A stretch of DNA of 53,326 nucleotides, taken from positions 1-53,326 of the forward strand of contig JAKSOU010000009.1 of the NCBI GenBank assembly GCA_024405435.1. The letters are read 5' to 3'. Position 1 is the stretch's first letter. Every line of letters starts with the position of its first letter. Of this stretch, positions 1 to 8,025 are shown one piece after another. The translations under genes were made by a program, and so were the position numbers. This stretch comes from Akkermansia sp. GTDB lineage: Bacteria > Verrucomicrobiota > Verrucomicrobiia > Verrucomicrobiales > Akkermansiaceae. Under the pieces are notes generated by a model. It was not told the DNA's origin and made no database searches. It was given only the letters and a program-made list of their open reading frames with translations.

Positions 1-179
1 ATTCGGAAGACCGCGCCGCAAGGCGCGCGAACTTCAAAAATTGTAAATCGTAAATCGTAAATTGTAAATCCCATCGCCATGCGGATGCCAGTCCTCCCCA
101 TCCGGAAACTGCGCACATTAACACAAACCAGCCCTGCATGACAGCCAGGCACGCGGCGCCGCAACCGCAACACGCCGAA
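1..179. other. Intergenic spacer upstream of 5S rRNA
   Basis: No gene is seen here. The stretch holds a GC-rich hairpin word (near 13-29) and an AT-rich run at 38-70 in which the words taaatcg and taaattg repeat four times at a spacing of about 9 nt. It is probably the 23S-5S spacer, but no 23S 3' end is recognisable. Confidence 0.5.
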
Positions 180-297
180 ACCTGGTGGTCACAGCCTGAT
201 GGCCCCACCCGGTCCCATTCCGAACCCGGAAGTGAAACATCAGCACGTCGATGGTAGTCGGACGACAGGTCCCGCGAGAGTAGATAGCCGCCAGGGC
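180..297 (+). rRNA. rrf: 5S ribosomal RNA
   Basis: The segment carries the conserved 5S features: the closing stem formed by CCTGGTGG at the 5' end and CCGCCAGG at the 3' end, the loop-A/B region CCCACCCGGTCCCATTCCGA, the helix with GAAGTGAAACA, and the late AGTAG motif. Length is about 118 nt, normal for the family. It sits alone at the window edge with a strong terminator immediately downstream, so it is probably the last gene of an rRNA operon whose 16S and 23S lie upstream. Confidence 0.95.
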
Positions 298-301
298 TAA
301 C

Positions 302-342
302 AAAGGCCGCCGAGCGAAAGTTCGGCGGCCTTTACTTTTTTC
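302..342 (+). terminator. Intrinsic terminator of the 5S/rRNA operon
   Basis: A perfect 12-bp stem AAAGGCCGCCGA / TCGGCGGCCTTT closes an 8-nt loop and is followed by ACTTTTTT. It begins five bases after the 5S 3' end. Confidence 0.92.
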
Positions 343-351
343 GGCTGTCTC

Positions 352-372
352 ACTCCCGCGGGACCTGTCGTC
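352..372. repeat. Inverted copy of 5S rRNA bases 261-281
   Basis: Twenty of 21 positions are the reverse complement of 261-281 inside the 5S gene, including a 16-nt perfect core (357-372 against 261-276). It lies just past the terminator. The function is unknown: it could be a remnant of an inverted 5S fragment, or a sequence able to pair with the 5S 3' domain if transcription reads through. Confidence 0.75.
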
Positions 373-673
373 GCGCCGCAGGCGCGGCGAATATCACGGG
401 CGCGCGAACTTAAACAACCGCATGCCCACCAACGCGCCGTGAAATTTAGCATTTTTAATTTAGAATTTAGAATTTTGAATTTGTTGGTTCGCACGCCATA
501 TGAGTACACCCGCCGCGCTTGTGCGCCCGCACGCCAACCACGCCGTGCATGTACACACAACGCATGCACACAAACAAATTCTAAATACTAAATTCTCAAT
601 GCTAAATTCCAAATTCTCCCCGCTTGTGCAATCCCTTTTGAACACAGTCACGCTGCGTGGTGTCCTACCAGAT
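373..673. repeat. AT-rich short-word repeats between 5S and the next gene
   Basis: Two arrays of related words are visible: aatttagaatttag-type words at about 440-484 and the complementary aaattctaaat-type words at about 576-617. They form an imperfect long inverted repeat about 90 nt apart. No convincing coding sequence is present; open frames across it are low-complexity. Confidence 0.6.
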
Positions 674-1102
674 ATGGATCTTTTGCCACAAAATCAGCTT
701 GCCGGAGTGAAGGCACGCCGGATACTGCGGGTGGTGTTGGCCGCGGAGATGGCTGCGTCTGCTGGGCTTGCCTTGTGGCATAACACATGGGAGAATGCGG
801 TGATGTGTTTGTTGCTGATGGTGGGGCTGCCGCTTCTGTGGCTTGCATGCTATTGCTTTTTCTTGAAAAAGCTTCGGGTGGCGGCGGTGCGCGTTTGTGC
901 TGTCGGGGAGGCGCTGCTGGCGATACAGATCGGCCTTTGGGCGTACGTGCTGTATTTCCACGCAGGGGATGGCTTGGGGTTGGGATGGTTGCTCATCATA
1001 GTTGGTGTGGGAGGACAGTTCACCTGGCTTTACCTGATGCTGATACTGCAATTATGTCTAGTCCTGCGGCACCCGCGGCGGGACACATGTGGGCCGTTAT
1101 AG
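674..1102 (+). CDS. Small four-TM membrane protein, unknown function
   Basis: The gene would encode 142 aa. I chose the internal ATG at 674 because the frame upstream runs through the AT-rich repeat array and is compositionally odd. Four hydrophobic segments are evident: ILRVVLAAEMAASAGLALW, AVMCLLLMVGLPLLWLACYC, VGEALLAIQIGLWAYVLYF and the LGWLLIIVGVGGQF...LMLILQLCLVL stretch. That suggests an integral inner-membrane protein with short cytoplasmic ends. There is no catalytic motif and no family I recognise. It converges with the thioredoxin-like gene (25-nt gap). No Shine-Dalgarno sequence precedes it, as for most genes in this window. Confidence 0.6.
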   Translation: MDLLPQNQLAGVKARRILRVVLAAEMAASAGLALWHNTWENAVMCLLLMVGLPLLWLACYCFFLKKLRVAAVRVCAVGEALLAIQIGLWAYVLYFHAGDGLGLGWLLIIVGVGGQFTWLYLMLILQLCLVLRHPRRDTCGPL

Positions 1103-1127
1103 AGTCCGTGCGCCAAGGGGTGCGGGG

Positions 1128-1670
1128 TTATTTCCGCTTTTTAGGGGCGCGGATGCCGGTGGTCTTGTGCCAGTTGTTGAAAACCTTGTCGGCGCGTGCG
1201 CTGTCCAGCACCTCCCCCTTGTCGTTCACCACAATGGCCCAGGGGAAATTGGAGTGGAGGGAATAGCCGGGGAGCCTGGCGGCATCCGGGGAGGAGGTGA
1301 GGATGCAGGGGAAATCCGCCTTGTACTTCTTCATGAAGGCGATGGCGGCCTCCGGCGTGTGGTCGCCGTTTACGTAGATGATCTCCACCCTCTTCTTGGC
1401 CATCTCCCTGTATTCCTCCACCACGTGGGGCATCTCCACGTTGCAGGCGGCGCACCAGCTGGCGGACATGAGGTACACGTAGAATTTGGCCTTGGGGTTG
1501 GGCTTCTTGTCGGTGATGAAGGGGATGTCCTTCACGGCCTCCGCCACCACGCTGCCGGGTTTGGCCTCCTTGGCGGCGGCCGCGGGTTTTGCGGTGTTCT
1601 GGGAATATGCGGGCGCATCGGCGAAGGCCAGCGCCATCACAAGACCGATGGAAAGCAGCGCGGATTTCAT
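1128..1670 (-). CDS. Exported thioredoxin-fold (TlpA-like) protein
   Basis: The product is 180 aa. Residues 1-23 form a signal peptide ending near AYSQ, followed by an Ala/Lys/Pro linker and a thioredoxin-like domain. The active site is WCAAC (Cys73 and Cys76) and the cis-proline position is FPWAI (Pro143). CxxC with an exported context fits a periplasmic thiol-disulfide oxidoreductase, perhaps for cytochrome or envelope protein maturation. The substrate cannot be told from sequence and no partner gene is adjacent. The start is supported by a promoter TTGACA-N17-TAGACT ending 11 nt before the ATG. Confidence 0.85.
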   Translation of the reverse strand: MKSALLSIGLVMALAFADAPAYSQNTAKPAAAAKEAKPGSVVAEAVKDIPFITDKKPNPKAKFYVYLMSASWCAACNVEMPHVVEEYREMAKKRVEIIYVNGDHTPEAAIAFMKKYKADFPCILTSSPDAARLPGYSLHSNFPWAIVVNDKGEVLDSARADKVFNNWHKTTGIRAPKKRK

Positions 1671-1681
1671 AACCGCCGCAA

Positions 1682-1710
1682 AGTCTACACGCCCCCGCCG
1701 GCAATGTCAA
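1682..1710 (-). promoter_or_regulatory. Promoter of the thioredoxin-like gene
   Basis: TTGACA (1710-1705), 17-nt spacer, TAGACT (1687-1682) on the minus strand. The gap to the start codon is 11 nt, implying a leader of about 5 nt. Confidence 0.75.
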
Positions 1711-1735
1711 TGCCTGTTCCGCAGGGATACTATGC

Positions 1736-1764
1736 TTGCGCGGGGAGCCTGAATTTGGTATGGT
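1736..1764 (+). promoter_or_regulatory. Promoter of rpoN
   Basis: TTGCGC (1736-1741), 17-nt spacer, TATGGT (1759-1764); the ATG follows after 9 nt. It is divergent from, and close to, the promoter of the thioredoxin-like gene. Confidence 0.55.
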
Positions 1765-1773
1765 GGTGGGCGC

Positions 1774-3093
1774 ATGGGTGAGATGCGGCAGGGAATGGGA
1801 CAGGACATGGTGGCAACGGCCTCCATGCAGTTCTTCATGCGCGCGCTGCAGGCAACGAATATGGAGCTGCGCCAAATGGTGACGCAGGCGATGACGGCGA
1901 ACCCCGCGCTGGAGGAGGTGGGCCCCGTGGAGGGCGCGGGTGATGATGCCGAGGATGCCGGTGCAATGGACCACGACGCCACGCGGCGGCACAGCGAGTT
2001 CATGGATGCCCTGGAGGCGGAGGAGACGCTGGTTTCCCACCTGGAGGATGAGCTGCGGCAGAGCGGCTTGCCCACAGCGGTGGAGGATGCGGCGCTCACC
2101 CTGGTGCAGTACTTGGACACCCATGGCATGTTCGACGAGCCGCCATCGGCAATCGCGGCGCGGGAGGGCATTCCCGATGCCGTGTGCCGCGAGGCGCTGC
2201 GGGCGGTGCAGGAGCTGGAGCCGGCGGGCGTGGGTGCGGTGGATTTGCGGGAGAGCCTGCTCATCCAGCTGCGCCGCGCGGGGGAGGGGGACGATGCGCT
2301 TTCCGTGCGCGTGCTGCGCGAGCAGTGGGATGCGCTGGTGCGGCACCGCTATGCGGATGCGGCGCGCGCGCTGGGCGTTCCCGAAGAGGATGTGCAGGCG
2401 GCGGCGCACCGCATTTCGCGCCTGAACCCGGACCCCGGCAGCGGGTTCGCGCAGACCGAGCGCAACGTCATTGAGCCGGACATTGTGGTGGCGGCGGACG
2501 AGAGCGGCCGCTACACGGCGCGGCTCACGGGGCAGAACATCCCGCAGCTGGAGCTTTCCGCGGAATACCGGGAGATGATGGCGGAGCAGGCGGACAAGCC
2601 GGAGGTGCGGCAATACCTTTCCCGCTGCTTCAAGGAGGGGCGTGAGCTCATCCGCGCCATCGCGGAGCGCCAAGCCACCATCCTGGCCGTGGCGCAGGCG
2701 GTGGTGGCGCGCCAGCAGGACTTTTTCCGCCGCGGGCGCGCACACCTGCTCCCGCTGCGCATGGAGGACGTGGCCGCGGACACCGGGTTGGCCGTCTCCA
2801 CCGTGTCGCGCGCGGTGAGCGGCAAGTACCTGCGCTGCAGCCACGGCGTGTACGCGCTGCGCAGCTTCTTTGCCGCAGCCCTTCCCGTGGGGGAGGACGA
2901 TGCCGTTTCCTCGGAGGCGGTGCAGCAGCAGATTCTGCGGCTGGTGCAGGCGGAGGACCCCGCGCACCCGCTCTCGGATGCCGCGCTGGAGACGGCGCTG
3001 GCGGAGCAGGGCATCACCGTGGCGCGCCGAACCATTGCCAAGTACCGCGAGAAGCTGAAAATCCTGCCCACCAACCTTCGCCGCCGCAAGTGA
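1774..3093 (+). CDS. rpoN: RNA polymerase sigma-54 factor
   Basis: The 439-aa product has the three-region layout of sigma-54. Region I (about 1-50) is Gln/Met/Leu-rich (MQFFMRALQATNMELRQMV, then NPALEEV). The central core-binding domain follows. The DNA-binding part has a helix-turn-helix near residues 330-366 (MEDVAADTGLAVSTVSRAVS) and an RpoN box ARRTIAKYR at 417-425. Sigma-54 directs RNA polymerase to -24/-12 promoters and needs an AAA+ activator; none is seen in the window. The next gene, an oligopeptide ABC ATPase, starts 3 nt after the stop, so the two are probably co-transcribed. The length is slightly short for the family (usually 450-500 aa) but no domain is missing. Confidence 0.95.
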   Translation: MGEMRQGMGQDMVATASMQFFMRALQATNMELRQMVTQAMTANPALEEVGPVEGAGDDAEDAGAMDHDATRRHSEFMDALEAEETLVSHLEDELRQSGLPTAVEDAALTLVQYLDTHGMFDEPPSAIAAREGIPDAVCREALRAVQELEPAGVGAVDLRESLLIQLRRAGEGDDALSVRVLREQWDALVRHRYADAARALGVPEEDVQAAAHRISRLNPDPGSGFAQTERNVIEPDIVVAADESGRYTARLTGQNIPQLELSAEYREMMAEQADKPEVRQYLSRCFKEGRELIRAIAERQATILAVAQAVVARQQDFFRRGRAHLLPLRMEDVAADTGLAVSTVSRAVSGKYLRCSHGVYALRSFFAAALPVGEDDAVSSEAVQQQILRLVQAEDPAHPLSDAALETALAEQGITVARRTIAKYREKLKILPTNLRRRK

Positions 3094-3096
3094 GCC

Positions 3097-4080
3097 ATGA
3101 CTGAACCCATCCTAAACGTCAGCAACCTTTCCGTGGAGTTCCACACCCGCGCCGGTATCAACTACGCGGTCAACGATGTCTCGTTCCACCTGTGCGCGGG
3201 GGAGACGCTGGGCATCGTGGGGGAATCCGGCAGCGGCAAATCGGTGACGTGCTCCGCGCTCATGGGGCTGCTGCCAAGCCCGCCGGCGGTCATCGGCGCG
3301 GAATCGCGCGCCGTGTTCGCGGGCATGGACCTGCTGCACACTGCGGAAAGGGAAATGGCCAGGCTGCGCGGGCAGCGCATCTCCATGATATTCCAGGACC
3401 CCATGACCAGCCTGAACCCGTGCATGACCGTGGGGGACCAGGTGGCGGAGCCTCTGGTGCTGCACCGCGGCATGACGTGGAAGGAGGCGCGACGCGCGGC
3501 GGTGGAGGAGCTTGCCCGCACGGGCATCCCGGAGCCGGACAAGCGCGCGCGCTGCTACCCGCACGAGTTCTCCGGCGGCATGCGCCAGCGCGTGATGATT
3601 GCCATGGCGCTCGTCACGCGCCCGGAAATCCTGATAGCCGACGAACCCACCACCGCGCTGGACGTGACCGTGCAGAAACAGGTGCTGGATTTGCTGGCGG
3701 AGCGCCAGCGCGAGCTGGGCACGGCGGTCATCCTCATCACGCATGATTTGGGCGTGGTGAAGCAGTACGCGCACCGCATCCAGGTGATGTATGCGGGAAG
3801 CATCGTGGAATCCGCGCCCGCGGGGGAGCTGCTGGCGCACCCGCTGCACGCCTATACGCGCGCGTTGATGGCCTCCATCCCCGCCGCCAAGGCCAAGGGG
3901 GAGCCGTTGCAGACCATCCCCGGCCTGCCGCCCACCCTGCGGGAACCCATCCGCGGCTGCGCCTTCAAACCCCGCAACACCATCGGCCGCGCGGAACTCT
4001 GCCTTACGGACCGCGTGCCGGAGCTGGTGGAGGCCACCCCGGGCCACTGGGTGAGAAACTGCCCGGGGTGCCGCGTGTAA
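3097..4080 (+). CDS. oppD: Oligopeptide/dipeptide ABC transporter ATPase (OppD/DppD type)
   Basis: The product is 327 aa. It has Walker A GESGSGKS (42-49), a Q-loop in MIFQDPMTSLNP, the signature SGGMRQR (from 159), Walker B LIADEPT (179-185) and an H-loop histidine in LITHDLGV. The C-terminal extension typical of OppD/DppD/NikD (GLPPTLREPIRGCAF...GHWVRNC) is present, though one of the cluster cysteines found in relatives seems replaced. It follows rpoN with a 3-nt gap. The matching permeases and binding protein are probably the oppA-oppB-oppC genes about 11 kb away, which lack ATPase genes. No OppF partner is visible in the window. Confidence 0.9.
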   Translation: MTEPILNVSNLSVEFHTRAGINYAVNDVSFHLCAGETLGIVGESGSGKSVTCSALMGLLPSPPAVIGAESRAVFAGMDLLHTAEREMARLRGQRISMIFQDPMTSLNPCMTVGDQVAEPLVLHRGMTWKEARRAAVEELARTGIPEPDKRARCYPHEFSGGMRQRVMIAMALVTRPEILIADEPTTALDVTVQKQVLDLLAERQRELGTAVILITHDLGVVKQYAHRIQVMYAGSIVESAPAGELLAHPLHAYTRALMASIPAAKAKGEPLQTIPGLPPTLREPIRGCAFKPRNTIGRAELCLTDRVPELVEATPGHWVRNCPGCRV

Positions 4081-4105
4081 CGGGCAATCGTCAATGAAGC
4101 ATCCT

Positions 4106-4870
4106 TCACCGGGGCAGGGTGAGCTCTGCAGCCCACTCCCCGGCGGCGCGGGTGATTTCCGCGGCAATGTTCGCCTTGGGGGTGATGAAGGCGGGCACGA
4201 ACCAGGGGTAGCCGCCCACCAGGTCGTGGAACACGCAGACCTCGCCGTCGCAGGTGCCGTGCCCGGAGCCGATGCCGATGGTGGGGATGGGGGAGGCGGC
4301 GGTGATGGCGGCCGCGACCTCCTTGCGCGTGCCCTCGATGACCACGGAGAACGCGCCGGCGCGTGCCACGGCCTGCATGTCGCGCATGAGCGCGGCGGCC
4401 TCCTCGTCGGTCTTGCCCTTGATGCGGTAGCCGCCCTCCTCGCGCACCTTCTGGGGCAGCAGGCCGATGTGGGCCTGCACGGGGATGCCTGCCTGCACGA
4501 TGGCGCGGATGTGCTCCTCCTTGGCGGCGCCGCCCTCCAGCTTCACGGCGTCCACCCCGGTTTCCACCATGCGGCGCGCGGTTTCCAGGGCCTGCCGCGG
4601 GGTGTCGAAGGTGTGGATGGGCATGTCCAGGATGACCAGCGCGTTCTTGACGGCGCGCGCCACCATGCGGCCGTGGTGGAGCATGTCCTCCAGGGTCACG
4701 GATGTGGTGTCGGGGTAGCCCATCACCACCATGCCCAGGGAATCGCCGATGAGAATCATATCCAGCCCGGCCTCGTCCACCAGGCGCGCGGTGGGGTAGT
4801 CGTACGCGGTGATTTGCGAGATGGGGCGCTTGCCGCGCAGGGAGAGGATTCTTTGGATTTTGGCATTCAT
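4106..4870 (-). CDS. panB: 3-methyl-2-oxobutanoate hydroxymethyltransferase
   Basis: The 254-aa product matches PanB in length and motifs: the start (KIQRILSLRGKRPISQITAYDYPTA), the metal-binding region LIGDSLGMVVMGY, the VKLEGG strand, and the HIGLLPQ and TIGIGSG segments. The enzyme transfers a hydroxymethyl group from 5,10-methylene-THF to 2-oxoisovalerate, the first step of pantothenate and CoA synthesis. It is the last gene of dapA-dapB-folK-panB, 6 nt after folK, with no Shine-Dalgarno sequence in the gap. Coupling with folate synthesis is logical because the reaction needs a folate cofactor. Confidence 0.95.
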   Translation of the reverse strand: MNAKIQRILSLRGKRPISQITAYDYPTARLVDEAGLDMILIGDSLGMVVMGYPDTTSVTLEDMLHHGRMVARAVKNALVILDMPIHTFDTPRQALETARRMVETGVDAVKLEGGAAKEEHIRAIVQAGIPVQAHIGLLPQKVREEGGYRIKGKTDEEAAALMRDMQAVARAGAFSVVIEGTRKEVAAAITAASPIPTIGIGSGHGTCDGEVCVFHDLVGGYPWFVPAFITPKANIAAEITRAAGEWAAELTLPR

Positions 4871-4876
4871 GGGGAA

Positions 4877-5383
4877 TCAGAGGGGGAAGGGTTTCACGGC
4901 GGGCGCGGGGGGCAGGGCGGCCAGCAGCTCCGCCACGGTCTTGTCCTGCCCCGGCAGCACCAGCGCGGGGTCGATATCGCACAGCGGCCGCAGCACGAAC
5001 GCCCGCTCGTGCGCCCGCGGGTGCGGCAGCGTGAGCTGCGGTGTGGAAACCGTTTCCGCGCCGCAGTAGAGCAGGTCGATATCGCAGGTGCGGGCCTCGC
5101 CGTAGGTGCCGCTGCGGGTGCGGCCCAGCGCCTTCTCAATCTCCAGGCAGAGCTGCAGGATCTCCTGCGCGGGCATGGCGGTTTCCACCTCCACGCAGGC
5201 GTTGAGGTAGGCGGGGGAGCCGGGCGGGCAGCCCACGGGCTCGGTTTCGTATACCTGTGAGAGGCGCAGCGCACCGAAGAGGTCCGCGAGGTGGTCGCAG
5301 GCCCGCTCCAGCGTGGCGAGGCGGTCTCCCAGGTTGGAGCCGAGGGAGAAGCCCACCCGCCGAAGCTGTGCGCTCCCGTTCAT
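4877..5383 (-). CDS. folK: HPPK, 2-amino-4-hydroxy-6-hydroxymethyldihydropteridine pyrophosphokinase
   Basis: The product is 168 aa starting at MNGSAQLRRVGFSLGSN; the open frame extends upstream but that part overlaps dapB and has no similarity. HPPK features are the N-terminal FSLGSNLGDR, the YETEPVG segment, the RTCDIDLLY ATP/Mg-binding strand (the two Asp ligands) and LPHPRAHERAFVLRPL. It transfers pyrophosphate from ATP to the pterin in folate synthesis. It lies between dapB (7-nt gap) and panB (6-nt gap). Confidence 0.93.
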   Translation of the reverse strand: MNGSAQLRRVGFSLGSNLGDRLATLERACDHLADLFGALRLSQVYETEPVGCPPGSPAYLNACVEVETAMPAQEILQLCLEIEKALGRTRSGTYGEARTCDIDLLYCGAETVSTPQLTLPHPRAHERAFVLRPLCDIDPALVLPGQDKTVAELLAALPPAPAVKPFPL

Positions 5384-5390
5384 GGAAAAG

Positions 5391-6125
5391 TCAATCGGTG
5401 AACCCCAGCACGTCCTGCATGGAGTAGAGCGCGGCGGGCTTCCCGGCCAGCCACACGGCGGCGCGCACGGCCCCGCCGGCAAAGGTCATGCGGCTGGATG
5501 CCTTGTGCGTGAGCTCCACACGCTCGCCCTCCGTGGCGAACATCACGGTGTGGTCGCCCACCACGTCGCCCCCGCGCAGGGAGTGCATGCCGACCTGCCG
5601 CTGCGGGCGCTCGCCCACCAGGCCCTGGCGGCCGTGCGCCACGTCCGCCGCGTAGTCCAGCCCGGTTTCCGCGCACACCACCTCCGCCAGGGTGCGCGCG
5701 GTGCCGCTGGGGGCGTCCAGCTTGTGGCGGTGGTGCATCTCCACGATTTCGATATCGTAGTCCTTGAGGATGCGCGTGGCCTTTCGTGTGAGCCAGAAGA
5801 GGGTGTTCACGCCCACGGAGAAGTTGGATGCGAAGACGATGGGGATGCGCTTGGCGGCCTCTGCGATGGCGGCGCGCTCCGCATCCGTGTGCCCGGTGGT
5901 GCCGATGACCAGCGGCTTGCCCTGCGCCACCGCTGCCTTCAGCAGCTCCGCCGTGAAGCCGTGGAACGAGAAATCGATGGCGATATCCGCCTTCTCCAGC
6001 GCGGCGGCGATGTCCTGCCCGACGTCGTGCGTGGCGGCGAGCGCGGTGTCCGGGTGGGCCTCCACGGCCTGACGCACGGCGCAGCCCATGCGCCCGGAGA
6101 TGCCAGTGACAAGGATGTTCAGCAT
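5391..6125 (-). CDS. dapB: 4-hydroxy-tetrahydrodipicolinate reductase
   Basis: The product is 244 aa starting at MLNILVTGISGRMG, where the dinucleotide-binding loop VTGISGRMG (6-14) fixes the start; the frame upstream lies outside the family. The catalytic signature EMHHRHKLDAPSGTA contains His131, His132 and Lys135. GTTGHT and FASNFSVGVN are also family motifs. DapB reduces hydroxy-tetrahydrodipicolinate with NAD(P)H in lysine/meso-DAP synthesis. It directly follows dapA in the same operon. Confidence 0.96.
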   Translation of the reverse strand: MLNILVTGISGRMGCAVRQAVEAHPDTALAATHDVGQDIAAALEKADIAIDFSFHGFTAELLKAAVAQGKPLVIGTTGHTDAERAAIAEAAKRIPIVFASNFSVGVNTLFWLTRKATRILKDYDIEIVEMHHRHKLDAPSGTARTLAEVVCAETGLDYAADVAHGRQGLVGERPQRQVGMHSLRGGDVVGDHTVMFATEGERVELTHKASSRMTFAGGAVRAAVWLAGKPAALYSMQDVLGFTD

Positions 6126-6141
6126 AATCGGGGGAAGGGGG

Positions 6142-7023
6142 TTAGATGAGGTTGAAGCGGGCCAGCAGGTCGCGCAGGGTGGCGTGCTTCTGCTCCGCGA
6201 GCGGGGCCAGGGGCATGCGCAGCTCCCAGGTGATGTCACCGCGCAGCGCCAGGGCGGCCTTGATGGGCACGGGGTTGGTGTCCAGGCTCATCAGGCCCTT
6301 CATCAGCGGGTAGTATTTCACTTGCAGCTCGCGCGCCAGTTTGGCGTCGCCGCCCATGGCCGCGTTCACCAGCTCCACCATGGCCGCGGGCGCCACGTTG
6401 GAGGTCACGGAGACCGCGCCCACCGCGCCGCACGAGATGAACGGCACGGTCAGCCCGTCGTCGCCGCTGAGCACGGCAAATCCTTCCGGCAGGGCGTGCA
6501 CCAGCTGGTTCACGCGCTCCACGCTGCCGCCGGCTTCCTTGATGGCCACAATGGTGGGGCAGTCGTGCGCCAGGCGCACCACGGTGTCCACGGCAATCTC
6601 AATGCCGCTGCGGCCGGGGATGCTGTAGAGCAGCACGGGCAGGGATGAGCTTTCCGCCACGGCCTTGAAATGGCGGTACAGGCCCTCCTGGCTGGGCTTG
6701 TTGTAGTACGGGCAGACCTGCAGCGTGCCGTCCGCCCCCAGCTTCTCGGCCTCGCGGGTCATGGAGATGGCCTCGTGGGTGCAGTTGGAGCCGGTACCAG
6801 CGATGACCTGGCAGCGCCCGGCGGCGAACTGCACGGCCTTGGCGATGACCTCCATGTGTTCGGCATGGGTGAGCGTGGGGGATTCGCCAGTGGTGCCCAC
6901 GGGCACGATACCCGCCACCCCCGCGGCCACCTGGGCCTCGATGAGCCGCTGGAATGCATCGTAATCCACCTTGTCGTCCCGGAACGGGGTGATAATCGCT
7001 GTGTAGAGGCCTTGGTATTTCAT
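6142..7023 (-). CDS. dapA: 4-hydroxy-tetrahydrodipicolinate synthase
   Basis: The product is 293 aa starting at MKYQGLYTAIITPF. The family motif GTTGES (43-48), Tyr133 in LLYSIPGRSG, Arg138 and the Schiff-base Lys162 in AIKEAGG are all present. The enzyme condenses pyruvate with aspartate semialdehyde, the first committed step to lysine and meso-DAP. It is the first gene of the operon; TTGCCT-N17-TATCAT ends 11 nt before its ATG, which supports this start over the longer open frame. Confidence 0.97.
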   Translation of the reverse strand: MKYQGLYTAIITPFRDDKVDYDAFQRLIEAQVAAGVAGIVPVGTTGESPTLTHAEHMEVIAKAVQFAAGRCQVIAGTGSNCTHEAISMTREAEKLGADGTLQVCPYYNKPSQEGLYRHFKAVAESSSLPVLLYSIPGRSGIEIAVDTVVRLAHDCPTIVAIKEAGGSVERVNQLVHALPEGFAVLSGDDGLTVPFISCGAVGAVSVTSNVAPAAMVELVNAAMGGDAKLARELQVKYYPLMKGLMSLDTNPVPIKAALALRGDITWELRMPLAPLAEQKHATLRDLLARFNLI

Positions 7024-7034
7024 AGACTGGGGGA

Positions 7035-7063
7035 ATGATACCACAGCGCCCCCCGCAAGGCAA
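7035..7063 (-). promoter_or_regulatory. Promoter of the dapA-dapB-folK-panB operon
   Basis: TTGCCT (7063-7058), 17-nt spacer, TATCAT (7040-7035) on the minus strand; the gap to the dapA ATG is 11 nt. Confidence 0.65.
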
Positions 7064-7105
7064 TGAAAAAGGAACGCTCTGCACCCGCGCGAATTCGAGA
7101 TAGCC

Positions 7106-7134
7106 TTGACCTCCGCGCGCGCATGCAGTATATT
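7106..7134 (+). promoter_or_regulatory. Leaderless-type promoter of the HAD phosphatase gene
   Basis: TTGACC (7106-7111), 17-nt spacer, TATATT (7129-7134); exactly 6 nt separate the -10 box from the ATG at 7141, so the expected +1 is the A of the start codon. Confidence 0.75.
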
Positions 7135-7140
7135 ACCCGC

Positions 7141-8019
7141 ATGCCCGTGCCCCAGAACACCATCGCCATCATCTTCGACTACGACCACACGCTCAGCCCG
7201 CACAACATGCAGGAGGACACCATCTTCCAGGAATTCGGCATCGATTCCGAATCCTTCTGGCACAAGTGCAACGAGCGCAGCCGCATCGAGGGCTGGGACG
7301 GCGAGCTCAGCTACATGAAGGAGCTGCTGGACGAATTGAGCATGGACGGCGTGAGCAACGCGCGCCTGCGCGAGCTGGGCAAGAAGCTCACCTACTACCG
7401 CGGCATCCCGGAGTTCTTCCGCGACTTCCCCAAGAAGGCTTTGCGCGACGAGCATGTGCACGCGGGCGTGCATGTGGAGTTCTACATCATCTCCAGCGGC
7501 CTGCGCAGCATCCTGGAGGGCTCCTCCATCCACCCCTACATGCGCGAGGTCTTCGCCTGCGAGTTCAGCGAGTCCAACGGCTGCATCAACTTCCCCAAGC
7601 GCGTCATCTCACACACCACCAAGACCCAGTTCCTCTTCCGCATCAACAAGGGCATGCTCAGCTACGCGGAGGACGTGAACGACCACGTGGACCACGACCT
7701 GCGCCCCATCCCCTTCCACCACATGATCTATGTGGGGGATGGCCCCACGGACGTGCCCTGCTTCACGGTGATGCGCCAGCAGGGCGGGCACAGCGTGGCC
7801 GTGTACAACCCGGACGACGCCTCGCTGGCCAGCTTCCGCAAGTGCTACAACCTGAAGACCGACCAGAAGCGCGTGGATTTCTTCGCCCCGGCGGACTATA
7901 CGGAGGACAGCCACCTGTACTTCATCCTGCGCGAGACCGTGAACCGCATCGCGGATTCCATCCTGCACGACCAGAAGGCGGAAATCGCCGCCGGAACATC
8001 CTCGGCCCCCAAAATCTGA
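7141..8019 (+). CDS. HAD-superfamily hydrolase (phosphoserine phosphatase-like)
   Basis: The product is 292 aa starting at [21 protein letters not shown] motif I is DYDHT (nucleophile Asp13, acid/base Asp15), motif II is the serine in YIISSGLR, and motif IV is [10 protein letters not shown]. The all-helical insert between motifs I and II (about 20-110) is that of a C1-capped phosphatase. The substrate is unknown. The promoter excludes the upstream in-frame ATGs. The AI-2E-type permease gene starts 6 nt after the stop, so they form an operon. Confidence 0.85.
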   Translation: MPVPQNTIAIIFDYDHTLSPHNMQEDTIFQEFGIDSESFWHKCNERSRIEGWDGELSYMKELLDELSMDGVSNARLRELGKKLTYYRGIPEFFRDFPKKALRDEHVHAGVHVEFYIISSGLRSILEGSSIHPYMREVFACEFSESNGCINFPKRVISHTTKTQFLFRINKGMLSYAEDVNDHVDHDLRPIPFHHMIYVGDGPTDVPCFTVMRQQGGHSVAVYNPDDASLASFRKCYNLKTDQKRVDFFAPADYTEDSHLYFILRETVNRIADSILHDQKAEIAAGTSSAPKI

Positions 8020-8025
8020 CCAGCC

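Noticed and set aside
1141..2967. 608-aa minus-strand open frame across rpoN
   Set aside because: It is a high-GC shadow of rpoN and of the thioredoxin-like gene; the translation is Arg/His/Leu-rich with no domain, and both underlying genes have clear families.
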